A stretch of DNA of 64,000 nucleotides, taken from the NCBI RefSeq assembly GCF_002099425.1, contig NW_018344105.1, positions 1,116,001 to 1,180,000 on the forward strand. The letters are read 5' to 3'. The DNA is from Phascolarctos cinereus (lineage: Eukaryota; Chordata; Mammalia; Diprotodontia; Phascolarctidae). Shown piece by piece: positions 35,641 through 46,128 of this stretch. Below the pieces are notes generated by a model, which made no database searches, was not told the origin of the DNA, and was given only the letters and a program-made list of their open reading frames with translations. A program made the translations under genes and the position numbers. Position 1 is the stretch's first letter, and each line of letters opens with the position of its first letter.

Positions 35641-35959
35641 ATGAGGTGGGACAGATGGTAAGTCCAGGAGGCAGTAGATAGGGAGGCAGTGGCCAGGTAT
35701 ATGATAAGGCCTGGTAGTCCTCCATCTCTCTAGGAGGAAAAGAGTTGGTGACCCCTATATCATCCAATCCTTGTGAGCAACAAAGCAATCTAGATGAGTT
35801 TGGGGTATGCATAAGACAGGAAGGCAAGAAGCAAGGTAGCCCACCTTTAAGCAAAGATCAGATGACTTCTTATCGGGTATCTTTTATATTGAGGGGAAAC
35901 TTATTCATCTACAGGTTGAATGAAATGACTCCAATGTCCTTACCAACTGCTAGTTGTCT
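35641..35959. other. Unassigned, probably decayed L2
   Basis: About 320 bases. The 85- and 88-codon overlapping frames lack signatures. Confidence 0.3.
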
Positions 35960-36255
35960 ATACCTGCCATATCTTGTGCTTGTAAAGCAGGTTTTTAGAA
36001 CCCAAATTTAAGACTTTACATTTATCCTGATCAATTTTATCTTATTAGAGTCAACCCAATATTTCTGCTTATTAAGCTCTTTTTGCATCCTGATTCTGTC
36101 ATCCAGTACGTTAGCTAGGCTTCCTGGTTTCATGTCATCTGCTGATCTGACAAACTCGCCATCTTTCCCTTTATGCAAGTCATTGAAAAAAAATGTTAAA
36201 CATCACAAGGCCAAGCACTGACCTCTGGGACACTCTGCTATAGACCCCACAAGGA
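35960..36255 (-). mobile_element. L3/CR1 LINE fragment
   Basis: 'aagactttacatttatcctg', 'gcatcctgattctgtcatcc' and 'ggccaagcactgacctctgg' are the reverse complement of L3/CR1 ORF2. Confidence 0.7.
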
Positions 36256-36344
36256 GTTGGGAGTGAGTAGTTCATGAGGAAGTAGAGGCAGCAAGCATAA
36301 ACCACCTTTTATAAAAATTTGGCAGTGCAAGTAAAGAGACAGAT

Positions 36345-36440
36345 GGAAGGATAGCTCAAGGGGTTAATAGGGAAGATTTATTTAGGAAAGGGGACATGTG
36401 AACATGTTTATAGGCAGAGGGGAAGCAGCCAATTTCCTCC
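36345..36440 (-). repeat. L2 LINE fragment
   Basis: 'ggacatgtgaacatgtttat' and 'aggcagaggggaagcagcca' match the reverse complement of an internal L2 ORF2 stretch. Confidence 0.55.
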
Positions 36441-36529
36441 CGTTCATAATTGTAGGAAATGTTATAACAGTTGTTTTCTGCAGGCTTCATATGCTTTCTT
36501 ACTACATGTGAGACCTCTTCTTGGTGGGT

Positions 36530-36770
36530 TTTTTTTTTTTTTGGTTTAGGCCTGTGATTTCATCCACACTGGGAACTCCCAGTGTAGGAACTTCCTCCAC
36601 TTGATGAAAGTCAGCTAATGGTCTGTAACTCATGGCACTGGAGAATTCCTTAAGGCATTAGAGGTGAAGAGATTTGCCCATGGCTTCATAGCTAGTATAT
36701 AACAGAGGTAGGATCTGAACTCTGACCTCTTGACTTCAAGGCTGACTTTGTAGCCACTGTCCCCATATTG
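36530..36770 (-). repeat. tRNA-headed marsupial SINE, long-tail type
   Basis: Reverse copy of the 31925-32140 type: T-run, 'gtgatttcatccacactggg', 'taactcatggcactgg' and 'atctgaactctgacctcttg'. Confidence 0.65.
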
Positions 36771-37484
36771 CTTTTTTGGGCCTAAATCTACAACCTACAC
36801 AAAAGACCTTGAAGGTGAATGAACTTCCTGAGTTCAACTTAGACATTTGAAAAAGCGTGTTATTTTTGCATCTGTAGGAAATTATTTTGTATATAGCTAG
36901 TGACCCCATGATTTAACAATACTGGCAACTCACATTCAAAATCCCACAGTTTTGTGGCTGATCCAAAGCAAATATTTTAGTTCTTGAAAAATAGGTTGTT
37001 AGAATAGGAAAAGGGGCAGTCAAGAGCTCTGCTTTGCCTTATGTTCTCTTGACATCATTCTCCACCTTGTGTACTTTTATTCACTGTGAATCTGAGGAAC
37101 ACAAGCTTGGAAGGTGGCTTGAGGTTCTGCCCAGTATGTGGGCTTTGTTTTAACAATCAGAACAATGTTATCCCCAGAGACAGTGTGAATCATACAAATA
37201 TCAAGTTTAGAGATAGGACAGCTAAGCTCTGTATCAATTTGAGAAGTCATGCTGTCCAGTCCCTCAATTCTGAATTGAGGCCAAAGGCATGCTGGGAAAT
37301 TAGACAACATTCCAGGTCTTCCAGGTCTTTACAGCACAGCTTCATTTGTTGGAAGTGTTCTGAACTCTCAGAACATCAGATTACAGCTATATCCCAAAGT
37401 ACAAAAATGCATTACAAAGCCAAGGAGAAATTATGTTGGATGATCTTTGTCACTGCGCCCTTCTAGCAGAACAGGTCATTATTT
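36771..37484. other. No recognised gene or repeat
   Basis: About 0.7 kb. A 126-codon + strand frame (37086-37466; MNLRNTSLEGGLRFCPVCG...) contains one CxxC pair but no complete zinc-finger spacing or other domain I recognise. I treat it as chance. Confidence 0.35.
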
Positions 37485-37640
37485 GCTTAAATTCAACAAT
37501 CAACAAGTATTTATTATGCACCCATTACGTGCCAGGCACTGGGCTAGGCATAAGTACCAAGACTGAAACAATCTCTTCTCTCCAAAAGGGAGACAATAAG
37601 TACGTGTAGAAATATATATAGCACACACAAAAATGAACAA
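37485..37640 (-). repeat. L2 LINE 3' fragment
   Basis: 'caagtatttattatgcaccc', 'acgtgccaggcactgggcta' and 'caatctcttctctccaaaag'. Confidence 0.8.
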
Positions 37641-37812
37641 ATAGAAATACATACAAAGGAGCTGAATACATGGTAGTTAGACCTTCCTAACTGATTCACT
37701 ATCTTAGTCACCACAGAGGCATTTCCAATCCTTTTCTTCCCTCCTCAAGCTTCCCATAGCTCCCTTTCCCAAACTGTCTCAGCTGAGAACCTTGGTTCAT
37801 TTTTCCCAGAAA

Positions 37813-38455
37813 ATTTTTTTAAGAATTTATTTTTAGTTTTCAACATTCACTTCCATAAGATTTTGAGTTTTATATTTTCTCCCCCTTCCTCTCCTCTCCC
37901 TCTCTAAGATGGCATGCAATCTGATATAGGCTCTACATACATTCATATTAAACATGTTTTCACATTAGTCATGATGTAAAGAAGAATTTGAACTAATAGG
38001 AGGAACCACGAGAAAGAAGAAACAAAATACAACAACAACAAAAAAATTAGAGATATCAAATAATGTGCTTCGATCTACATTCAGACTCCATAGCTCCTTT
38101 TCTGGATGTGGACAGCATTTTCCATCATAAGACCAGTGGAGGTGTCTTAGATTCTTGTATTGCTGAGAAGGGCTAAGTCTATCAAAGTTAGTCATCGCAC
38201 AACGTGGTTATTACTATGTACGATGTTCTCCTGGTTCTGCTCACTTCACTCAGCATCAGACCATACAAGTCCTTCCAGGTTTTTCTGAAGTCAGCCTGTT
38301 CATCATTTCTTATACCACAATATTCCATTACATTCATTTACCACAGCTTGTTCAGCCATTCTCCAATTGATGGGCATCCCCACAATTTCTAATTCTTTGC
38401 CACCACAAGAAGAGCTGCTATAAATATTTTTGTATATGTGGGTCCTTTCCTCAAA
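37813..38455 (-). mobile_element. L1 LINE 3' end (antisense) inside L2
   Basis: The reverse complement encodes 'MPINWRMAEQAVVNECNGIL' near 38305-38375, then the L1 3' UTR with the 'gttttcaacattc' terminus. 5' truncated. It interrupts L2 sequence on both sides, so it is younger. Confidence 0.9.
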
Positions 38456-39079
38456 AAAAAAAAATTGAATCCATTTGTCAAGAGCTCCCTCTTCTCCCAT
38501 CTTTTTTATCTCGTGTCACTCAGATCTCTTGTCCCATTTTCTTCCTTCACCCATCTCTAGAAGTGGCTTTTCATGCTAAGCAAAACCCCACTGCCTGCAT
38601 CCTTGATCCCATTCCATCCAGTCTTCTTCAGGAAATTGCATCCTTTATCATCTTCATTCTCTCCTTATCTACTGGCTCATTCCGTGCTCCCTACAAAACA
38701 TGACAATCTCTCTCCCATGCTTAAAAACAAAAACAAAACCCAACAATAACAACAACAACCACCTCACTATTATCCTACCATCCCTGCTAGCTATCTTCCT
38801 CTATCTCTTTTTTCCTTTCTCAGGTTAATTTCTTGACAATGCCATCTACAATGGGTACCTCCACCTCCTCTCTTCTCACTTGATACTAAACTCTGTGCAA
38901 CCTAGTTTCTGATGTCATCATTCAATTCAAACTGCTCTCTCCAAAGTCACCAAAAGTTTCTTAATTTGCCAAGTCTAATGTTTTTTTCTTGATCTTCATT
39001 CTCCTTGACCTTTCTTTGGCCTTTGACACTATTGATCACCCTTTCCTTTTGGATATCTCTTCCTCTCTAGGTTTTTGAG

Positions 39080-39342
39080 ACAGCAAGATGGCATAGTAAT
39101 TAAAGTGTTGGACTTGGAGTCGGGAAGACCCCAGTCCACATCTGAGCTCAGACACGTACAAGATGTGTGACTCTGGGCAAAATCACTTAACCTTCCTCTG
39201 CCTCAGTGTCCTCAAATATAAAATGGGGATAGTAAAAGTATCTAACCCCTAGGGTTGTTGTGAGGATCAGAAGACATATTTGTAATGTGTTTAATCACTG
39301 TGAATAGCACGTAGTAGGCACTTAATAAATTCTTGTTCCCTT
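39080..39342 (+). repeat. MIR SINE inside L2
   Basis: Near full-length MIR: 'ttggacttggagtcgggaag', 'tgtgtgactctgggcaaaat', 'cctagggttgttgtgaggat' and 'agtaggcacttaataaattc'. Confidence 0.85.
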
Positions 39343-39491
39343 CCTTCCTTTTGAGATACTGCTCTCTTCTGGTTCTCCTGCTATCTGTATGATCACTGTT
39401 TCTCAGTCTCTTTTGCTGGATCTTTGTCTAGGTCATGTCCTTTCTAAGTATCTATCCTGGGACCTCTTCTCCTTCCATTTGAGGAGTTTTT

Positions 39492-39494
<3 letters not shown>

Positions 39495-39542
<48 letters not shown>
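39495..39542. repeat. (TG)n microsatellite
   Basis: About 24 uninterrupted TG units at the end of the L2 piece. Confidence 0.97.
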
Positions 39543-39543
<1 letters not shown>

Positions 39544-39655
39544 TGGACTCCTTTGGCTGTCTGTGAGAACCTTTTCAGAATGATTTTTAAAAAAATCATA
39601 ATTGAAGGAAATGCTGAGTTGCAGACAGAGTTAAGTGAAAATAAAGACATATAGT
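39543..39655. repeat. DNA-transposon-like relic
   Basis: 'tggactcctttggctgtctg', 'cttttcagaatgatttttaa' and 'taattgaaggaaatgctgag' resemble a widespread mammalian non-coding repeat with an internal deletion. The class is uncertain. Confidence 0.35.
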
Positions 39656-40404
39656 TATCACTTCCACATTGTGGGGGTTAGGGATGTGGTGCCCCCATGA
39701 TCTGGAAAATTTGTGTAAAAATTTTTGGCCCTCTCTTCATACCAAAGAAGAAGTCTGAGTTTTTTTTTGTTTAGGTTGCACAAATAATTTCAAGGACTGG
39801 CAAAAAAAAGTGTCGTGGTTTTTTTTTCCATGTTCACTTTCGCTGGTTTTTCATGTCACTGAGCTATAGGATAAATGTTAAGTAACTTAGAGGCAGCCCT
39901 TGCAATGCCTCTGAATGCTCTATTAGCTGGCTAGCAGTATGGCTCTTCATCAGAGACAGTAGCTTTAGTAAGGCCATCTGACCTCAATCAAAGCAATCAC
40001 CCAGTGGTACTTTGGCTCAGTGGTGCAGCTAGTGCTATTCATGGAGGCAAATCTCTGCTTCTCATTCATTTTGTAGCAATTCACAGAGCCTTTCTTTTTT
40101 TCCGCAAACAAGATGACTGTTACCAACCTATCTTACCAGATTGTTTTCTGGGACTGCCAGTACAAATGAAGGCATGCCAAATAATACATTCATGGGAAAC
40201 TGGCTTGATTGATGGAGCAGGAGGAGGAAGCACACTTTGTTCTGGATTCAAGTAGAATGGGGAATAGGGTGTAGGAATGTTCATGTGGGAACTGGAGGGT
40301 TAAGGCCAAGATGAATGTACAGGAGTTCTGGGGAAGTGGAGAAGTTGTTCTCCAGTAATGTGACAGACTCCTTGTTATCGCCTCTGGGATTCTCTATTTT
40401 AGGG
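39656..40404. other. No recognised gene or repeat
   Basis: About 0.75 kb. The 83-codon frame at 40004-40255 has no domain I recognise. Confidence 0.35.
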
Positions 40405-40745
40405 GTAATGTAGCATGAGCAGACAGAGGTCTAGACTCAGAAGTCAGGCAGACTTGGGATTTAATTCCTCTCCTAGTTCAGTGACTGTGGCAAATCTCTT
40501 AACCTTCCTTAGTCCATTTCCTCACTTTAGATTCATTTCTGCTTCAGACACTTAGCAGCTGTATACTTTCTGGGAAGTCACTTAACCTAACTGAGCTTCA
40601 GTTTCCCCATCTGCTGAATCTGGAGTCAGGAAGACTTGTTCGAAATCCACTTTAGATATTCATTAGCTGTGTAACCATGAGTAAATCACTTAATCTCTCA
40701 AATCCAGTTTCCTCATCTATAAAATGGATTTATAATGCTTCAGGG
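40405..40745 (+). repeat. Three successive MIR-like SINE pieces
   Basis: The pattern 'cagacttggg', 'cttaacc' and 'ctcactt' recurs as three partial tRNA-SINE copies in the same orientation, at about 40405-40530, 40535-40617 and 40618-40745. Confidence 0.55.
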
Positions 40746-41224
40746 CTTGGCACACCCAATCATTTGCAAAGATCACATCAATTTACAATCCATTTTCTCC
40801 ACTATGGATTCTGTACACCAGGGATGGCACCAACTCACCATATGTTTGTCAAACCCATATTTTTTGATTTTCAGATTCTTCTGCATCACAATACCAACCA
40901 GACCTAAGTCTGGAGAATTAAAATCTGAGGTACTTGGTAGTGGAAAAAGACATTACCCAGGGGCTGGCCTAGATTCTAGTCTCTGCTCTGTTACTCAGTT
41001 TCCTCATCTGTAAGAAAAAAAAAGGAGAGGTGTATGATCAAGGAGGTTGCTTGCAGGCTACCCTCTAACACTCTCTTATTACCTGCTAAATATATTGTAA
41101 TCACTATTGGACCTTGCCTTTGCTCAGTATTCCTTCCAGGCATAGTGCAGAGCTACTATACAAATACAATCTTTTCCCACTACATCATATTATGATTTTG
41201 GTATATTTAAGCAACAGTCCTACA
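40746..41224. other. No recognised gene or repeat
   Basis: About 480 bases. The 92-codon frame at 40735-41013 is partly SINE-derived and has no signature. Confidence 0.35.
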
Positions 41225-41428
41225 TTAATATTATCTCCTGCGGTTTTCACAGCCACCCTGGGAGACAGGTGCTGTTATTATTACCATTTTACAGTTGGAG
41301 AAAGTAAAGCAAACAGAGGTTAAGTGATTTACCCAGGGTCACACGGCTAGCCAGAGTCTGAGGCTGAATCTGAACTTCGTTCTTCCTGTTTCGAGGTCCA
41401 CCGCGCTCTCCAATGCACCACCTAGCTC
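41225..41428 (+). repeat. MIR/THER1-type SINE at the CpG-island edge
   Basis: 'ttattaccattttacagttg', 'gaggttaagtgatttaccca', 'gggtcacacggctagc' and 'caatgcaccacctagctcc'. Its 3' end is about 75 bases from the ZNF143-like site of the CHM promoter and about 180 bases from the CHM start codon. Confidence 0.8.
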
Positions 41429-41504
41429 CATGGCTTGCAGCGACGAAGAGCTGGGTTCAAATATTGTCTCCCCACACACCAGCTCGTCTTCGTTCCAACC
41501 AGGA

Positions 41505-41529
41505 ACTACAGCCCCCAGAATGCATTGCG
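41505..41529 (+). promoter_or_regulatory. ZNF143/THAP11-like promoter motif
   Basis: 'actacagcccccagaatgca' plus 'ttgcg' closely fits the long ZNF143 (SBS) motif ACTACAnnTCCCAGnATGCnnnGCG. The site starts 102 bases before the CHM start codon, a usual position for this factor at housekeeping promoters. Confidence 0.75.
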
Positions 41530-41581
41530 CTCCCGGCTCCGGCTGCGGACGAAGACTCGAGAGCCATTTCCGGCAGGTCCC

Positions 41582-41591
41582 GTCACGTGAC
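41582..41591. promoter_or_regulatory. Palindromic CLEAR/E-box GTCACGTGAC
   Basis: A perfect 10-base palindrome equal to the CLEAR consensus bound by TFEB/TFE3/MITF. The CACGTG core can also bind USF or MYC/MAX. It ends 15 bases before the CHM start codon. Binding is inferred, not shown. Confidence 0.75.
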
Positions 41592-41602
41592 TCTTCCCCT
41601 CT

Positions 41603-41613
41603 CAAGATGGCAG
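41603..41613 (+). promoter_or_regulatory. YY1-like motif over the start codon
   Basis: 'caagatggcag' fits the YY1 motif (AAnATGGCnGC) and contains the CHM ATG. YY1 sites that include the first ATG are known in short-leader promoters. If it acts so here, the 5' leader is short. Confidence 0.6.
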
Positions 41614-41655
41614 ACAAAGTCCCTTCGGAGTTCGATGTGGTGGTGATAGGGACCG
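41607..41655 (+). CDS. CHM: CHM (Rab escort protein 1), first coding exon
   Basis: The 49-base exon encodes 16 residues plus the first base of the next codon: MADKVPSEFDVVVIGT(G). This matches the REP1 N-terminus (human MADTLPSEFDVIVIGTG), including the hydrophobic strand and the start of the GxG dinucleotide-fold loop shared with RabGDI. REP1 binds newly made Rab GTPases and presents them to Rab geranylgeranyl transferase in the cytosol, so that Rabs can be lipidated and placed on membranes. The ATG is chosen because it starts the conserved peptide and sits in a YY1/Kozak-type context ('caagATGg'). The exon ends in a strong donor (G|GTACGTAAG), phase 1. The intronless relative CHML (human MADNLPTEFDVVIIGTG) is less likely, because here the reading frame stops at a splice site. 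The remaining exons lie beyond the window. CHM is X-linked in known therian mammals, which suggests an X-linked window. Confidence 0.93.
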
Positions 41656-42150
41656 GTACGTAAGGCTTCAGGACTTGACCTCGGGCGGGCCGTGACTTCT
41701 GGACGGGCGGCGGGCCTTGGTGCCCGGGCAGGGTGTTCGGGGCTCCTCCGGGGCTGCCCGTGTCGGCGCCAGTCCTTGGCGCTCCGAGGCAGGGCTGGGT
41801 TAACTGCACTGTGAGCCCAGCTCGAGTCGGAAGTCCGAACCCGGGATGGTGTCATTCCGGACTCCGGTGGGGGGTGCTGGGGCGTCGGGGCTGGCCTGGG
41901 CTAGAGGGCTCTTTTGAGAGGATCTTCTAGGGCTCCTCTCGTAGGCTGCCTTCCAAATGACCTTGCCCACTGTTTCTGGCTCTCTCGCCACTCCTGAAAT
42001 TCTCAGGTACTCGATTCCTCTAAGCAGGAGCTCAAGAGCTGCTTTGTGCTGCCGCAAATTGCCAACTGCGGGGGCTAGGGAGCCGTTCGGGCTTCGGTGC
42101 CTGTTGGAGGCGAAATGCCGGGGTCCGGAGTGAGGAGTAAACGGGGTGGT

Positions 42151-42809
42151 TGTAGACAATCCCGGCCTTTTTACTTGAGGGTCACTTTTCCTTCTGTCCC
42201 AGAATAGTAACTACAAGAAAACATTTTACTTTCCCGCCGGCCTGCCCACTGCCAAATTTTCTGAGAAGAAGTTTGAGTGATGGGCAGTCCTGAACTCTGA
42301 TTTGTCTGCCTTAACTTGGTGTTATATTATTTCACGCATCACGTGGGATGCTCGTTGAGGAAGAGAATGCAGAACTTTTGTTGTGGCAGGGGACAACTGA
42401 TGCTTTCTTTCCTTTAAAAATACAAGTGTGTTAATTTTGTCATAGGACCTATGAATGGTCTGCTGGATGGGACTACCCCATGCCCAAGATGCCTAGAAAC
42501 TCCTGGGACGCTTCATTTTCCTTGATTCTGGCCATTTTGCAAATCTTTCACAGGTTAGTGGCCAACAACCAGCAGTAGTCACGATATTTTAAGAGTTGGA
42601 GTGAATGAAGGTTTCAAATCCCGCATTTCTTTAAGAAGAAAACTTTGTTACTGCAGTTATACATAACTGGAAAGGCATATCTCGCCAGTGAATAGATGTT
42701 AGATGCAAGCAAAGTATAATTGCTTTTCATTTTGGAGAGGATGAAGAAAAGGGATAAAAAAAAAAAAAAAGGAAACTCTTCTAAAATTCCCCTTTCATTC
42801 TGGCTAGTC
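42151..42809. other. Intronic, no recognised repeat
   Basis: About 0.66 kb of the 5' part of intron 1, unassigned. It includes an A-run near 42757. Confidence 0.4.
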
Positions 42810-42945
42810 CAGGGGTGGGGAACCTGTGGCCTCTGGGCCATCAGGTGCTGTCCTTTGACTGAATCCAAACTTCACAGCACAAATCCCCTTAATAAAAGGA
42901 TTTGTTCTGTAAAACTGGGACTCAGTCAAAAGGTGGTACCCAAGG
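42810..42945. mobile_element. Palindromic hAT miniature element, copy 2
   Basis: Starts 'caggggtggggaacctgtgg' like copy 1. Inner halves 'ctttgactgaatccaaactt' and 'aaaactgggactcagtcaaa' are inverted complements. The right end is truncated near 'acccaagga'. Confidence 0.8.
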
Positions 42946-44934
42946 ACTAGACTAGGCCTTAGTCTGTCCTGAAAAATGAAAACAAATCCAATTTAGTGCG
43001 CGGTATTATTTCTTTTTAAAATCTCAATACTCAAGATTTTAGTGGATTTTTTTTTAAGTTACTGAAATCATTATGAGATTTTTGTTCACTTGTTTCAGGT
43101 TAACACCTTCGACTCACTAATTCTTGTAATTAGCTAATGCTAATTCTTGGAATAAACATTTTGTGTAATGATGTAATTGAAAGTGTGGAACTTATCCTGT
43201 GTTGAATCTGTGGTAATTGAACTCTGGTGGTGAGAAAGTGCCATAATTGATATGAAACACTACTGCCAGAAGAGTCTGGTGTAATGAGAAAATGCTATTC
43301 CTGCATGTATGAGAAGAACTTATTTGACATACTTTTAAATTCCACATACAGCCATGCATTTTAAGGTTTCTCTTAATAATACAGATTTAGATTCTATTAG
43401 GGACACTGATTTCTTTTAGGCTGTAGGAATTTGCTATTTATTAGATGCTACAGAAGTAGCATTGGTCAAAAAGAGCTCAAATGAGCACTAGTAAAGTGGG
43501 GCTTACATGTTAATATTTAAAAGTAAAGTTAGGTTTGTAATTTAATTGGAATGATTTGACTTTATTTTGAATATAACACTTATGAAAGAACTTTCTGGAA
43601 TTAATTTTCCATTACTGAGTGCATTAGTTGAGTGAATCATAGAAAAAGCAGCATTTTTATTTAACACATTAATCATGAACATAGCAGAAGCTTAGCAAAA
43701 TGTACTGAGATGCAATATTTCTTTTAGGAAATTTAGTTTGTTAAAATGTCATCAAGAAACCATTTACCATTATCAAATAAAGTCATCTGTGAGTCTTCTT
43801 TTAAACCCTGTTGACCTTGGTTAATTTTTGTTGGGCCGTGTTAGAGGGAGAGAGTTTTCTTTGGAAATTATGTTTTTAAAACTGAAACAGTTCTGTGTGT
43901 ATCCTTTTAAATTAAATCCATTCCCCTTTCTTCACAAAAATGTAGCTAGTGCATTGAGCCTTCAAGTGGAAGCTAATGAAATAATATTTAAGTAGAGATA
44001 AAATAGAGGGGACAGTGAGAACATAAAAGGAAGCAGCCACTTTGCTCATTAAGAAGAAAAGGGTTTTCCGACTTCAAGGTACTCATGGAGAGAAGAGGGC
44101 CTTGGAAATCTCTTCTGTGGTTTTTTTACCAATAATGGAGCTTCTGTTCCTAAGTGGCCACCTTTTTCTTTTACTTCCCCTTCATGTTAATGCACATTTT
44201 GTTTGGTGGGGTATTGGAAGGAATCCTGGGTTAGAGGTCAGACATACAGGTACCGTTTTGGCTGATCTAGCATTCTCAGCTATGTAGAACACAGTTCCGA
44301 ACTCAAAAGATAAATAAGAAGGGCCTTGGAGCAGCCTGAAGAGATTCATTTACTCAATAAATAAGTGTCTCACTTTCCCTGAAACTCTACCTTAATGCTT
44401 CTTTATGGCATGGAAAGTCTCAAAGACGATGACAGTTCAACTCCAGGCTTTGACAGGGATCTACCAAGGTGGAAAGGCTTGGAGTACAAGACAGATGACA
44501 GACCATATATCTGTTATCCAAAGACCAGTTTAACTAATTTCTGAGAGGCTGCACATCATGTTGATAAAATTTTCAGTCATTTTGAAGGGCGATACAAAGA
44601 CCATCTCCTAAGTCACAGAGGGACTGTGATCTTCGTTGTTCCAGGGATTACACGTAGCAACAAAACCGCTGGTATGGAGATCCAGAGAGATGGCAGAGGC
44701 TTTGCTGGCGAGCAGCTTCAAACGAATGCTGAAAATGACAGGTAGAAGTGCGATGCAAAGGTGAGAGAAGTGTAGAGATAGATAGGAGGAGAGCACATTC
44801 TGCTCCTCATGAGTTCAAGTTACACATTCTACACAAACTACTTCCCTGGATACTAGACAAAACAAAACTTTTGGATGTGATTGTTAAATCAGTCTGTGAT
44901 CTTTGATAAATGATGGTAAATGAAGAGATACAAA
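42946..44934. other. Intronic, no recognised repeat
   Basis: About 2 kb of AT-rich, repeat-poor intron sequence. The frame at 44042-44287 (81 codons) has no domain I recognise. The part near 44400-44800 may be an old unnamed repeat. Confidence 0.4.
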
Positions 44935-45459
44935 TGCTGTCCAAGTTTTTAAAAAAGAAGAGAAAAAAGAGGAGTCTGCAGCTGTGGACCTGTTGGCTTG
45001 ACTTAGGTTTCTGACGAAATCCTAGAACACATTAAAGGAATTGTTAGTGAACATCTTAGGGAGTCAGAGTGGCTTCCTCAAGAACAGGGTATTCCCAATT
45101 AACCTCAAGGTAATTAGATCAGTAGATGAAGGGAAATACTGTAGATATTTTTCCAGATTTTAGCCACATCTTTCATGCTGTTTTGGACAGAATGGAATGA
45201 TATGGGCTGGATGTTAATATAGCAAAGTGTACTGAGAACTGATTCAGTGGCCATGCGCAAGGTTTGCTAGTCAGTTACAAGGTGGTTTCCAGTAGAGTGC
45301 CCCAGGGGTTTGTCTTTGGCCCTCTGCTTTTCTGACAATCCCAAAGCCTCTGAGATCCACAAGATTCACTGGTGGCAGGCTGCCTCTGTTCTTGACATAT
45401 TCTCTCCTTTTGCCTTTTCTAGAAAGCTTTCTAGGTTTGCTATGTTAATCACAAGTGTC

Positions 45460-45718
45460 TCTGAGCCTATGATATCCGAGCTGGGGAGTCCATCAGATTT
45501 GTAGTTAGAGGGCTTGAGTTTGAATCCTAGTTCTACCGCTCTTACTTTGGGCAATAATAAAACTCACATTTATATTTCTCTTTAAGTACTTGATATTCAT
45601 TATCTCGTCACTTAACCTTTCCAGAACTCATTTTCATCATCTATGACATGGGGAGGTTGGACTATGTGACCTTTAAGGTCCCTTCACTTTCCCATTCTAT
45701 AATTCTAAGATCCTGTGA
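45460..45718 (+). repeat. tRNA-headed SINE with inner scrap
   Basis: Head 'agggcttgagtttgaatcct' and tail 'ggaggttggactatgtgacc', 'tttaaggtcccttcac'. About 55 bases of a MIR-tail type ('aaaactcacatttatatttc') sit in the middle, at about 45556-45607. Confidence 0.65.
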
Positions 45719-46128
45719 CCCCTCCTTGTAAAATCCAGAATTGCTTTGGTATGTGGAAGAGAGGAAGAACTCAGCCATCCCACACATCGACTAGGAAGAG
45801 AAGAAGAAAGCTTGGTGGCAACTTCACGAAAACATCATCAGTGACTGCATCCCTTTCACTCCCCACACACTTAATTCTTCCTGCTGTGGCCCCTGAAGAC
45901 CATCACATTAGGTTCTGGCCACTGAGATCTAGATATATCCTTTGCCCTGGAGCCCCTACCACCCTACCCCACCCCCTTGCCCAGTGTTTCTCCAAGCCTC
46001 TGACCCAGGGTGTTTGGCTTAAGGCCTTGGGCCTTCATTTGTGTGTTAAAAAATGTGCCATAATAAAGGCCTGTTGCTTTACTGGCCTGTCTGACTCTTT
46101 TGTGAAAAACTGCAAGTCCTAAAACTTT
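45719..46128 (+). repeat. Unclassified insert, possible solo LTR fossil
   Basis: About 0.4 kb between L3/CR1 pieces, with a polyadenylation-like 'aataaaggcctgttgcttta' near its 3' end, as in many retroviral LTRs. Its true ends and family are uncertain and it looks old. It contains a 135-codon frame with no recognised domain. Confidence 0.3.

Larger units (their letters stand above)
37690..39480 (+). mobile_element. L2 LINE, sense, split by L1 and MIR
   Basis: Pieces in order: 37690-37812 ('tctcagctgagaaccttggt'), 38456-39079 ('ccatctacaatgggtacctc', then the frame 'DLSLAFDTIDHPFLLDIS' near 39010-39060, which is RT motif A with its catalytic Asp retained), and 39343-39480 ('ctcttctggttctcctgcta', 'cagtctcttttgctggatct'). 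Outside motif A the frame is broken. Confidence 0.85.
41400..42150. promoter_or_regulatory. CHM: CpG island and CHM promoter
   Basis: GC- and CpG-dense sequence ('ggacgggcggcgggccttgg', 'cgtgtcggcgcc', 'ctgccgcaaattgcc') stands out sharply from the AT-rich surroundings. It is centred just downstream of exon 1. There is no TATA box at a suitable distance, fitting a dispersed, constitutive CpG-island promoter. The long open frames on both strands here (up to 156 codons) reflect few stops in GC-rich sequence. Confidence 0.88.

Noticed and set aside
37086-37466. 126-codon + strand frame with CPVCG as a zinc-binding protein
   Set aside because: Only one CxxC pair, no matching second half, no homology recognised, and no promoter or splice context.
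41607-41655. CHML instead of CHM
   Set aside because: CHML is an intronless retrocopy in known mammals; here the conserved peptide stops at a canonical splice donor.
41339-41809. 156-codon minus-strand frame over the CHM promoter as an antisense gene
   Set aside because: It lies across a SINE, the promoter and exon 1 in GC-rich sequence where stops are rare. It has no domain and low-complexity Pro/Gly/Ser composition.
41800-42159. 119-codon minus-strand frame in the CpG island
   Set aside because: Same GC effect; no recognised domain, no splice or start context of note.
45715-46122. 135-codon + strand frame as a gene
   Set aside because: It lies in a non-coding insert between L3/CR1 pieces and has no recognisable domain.
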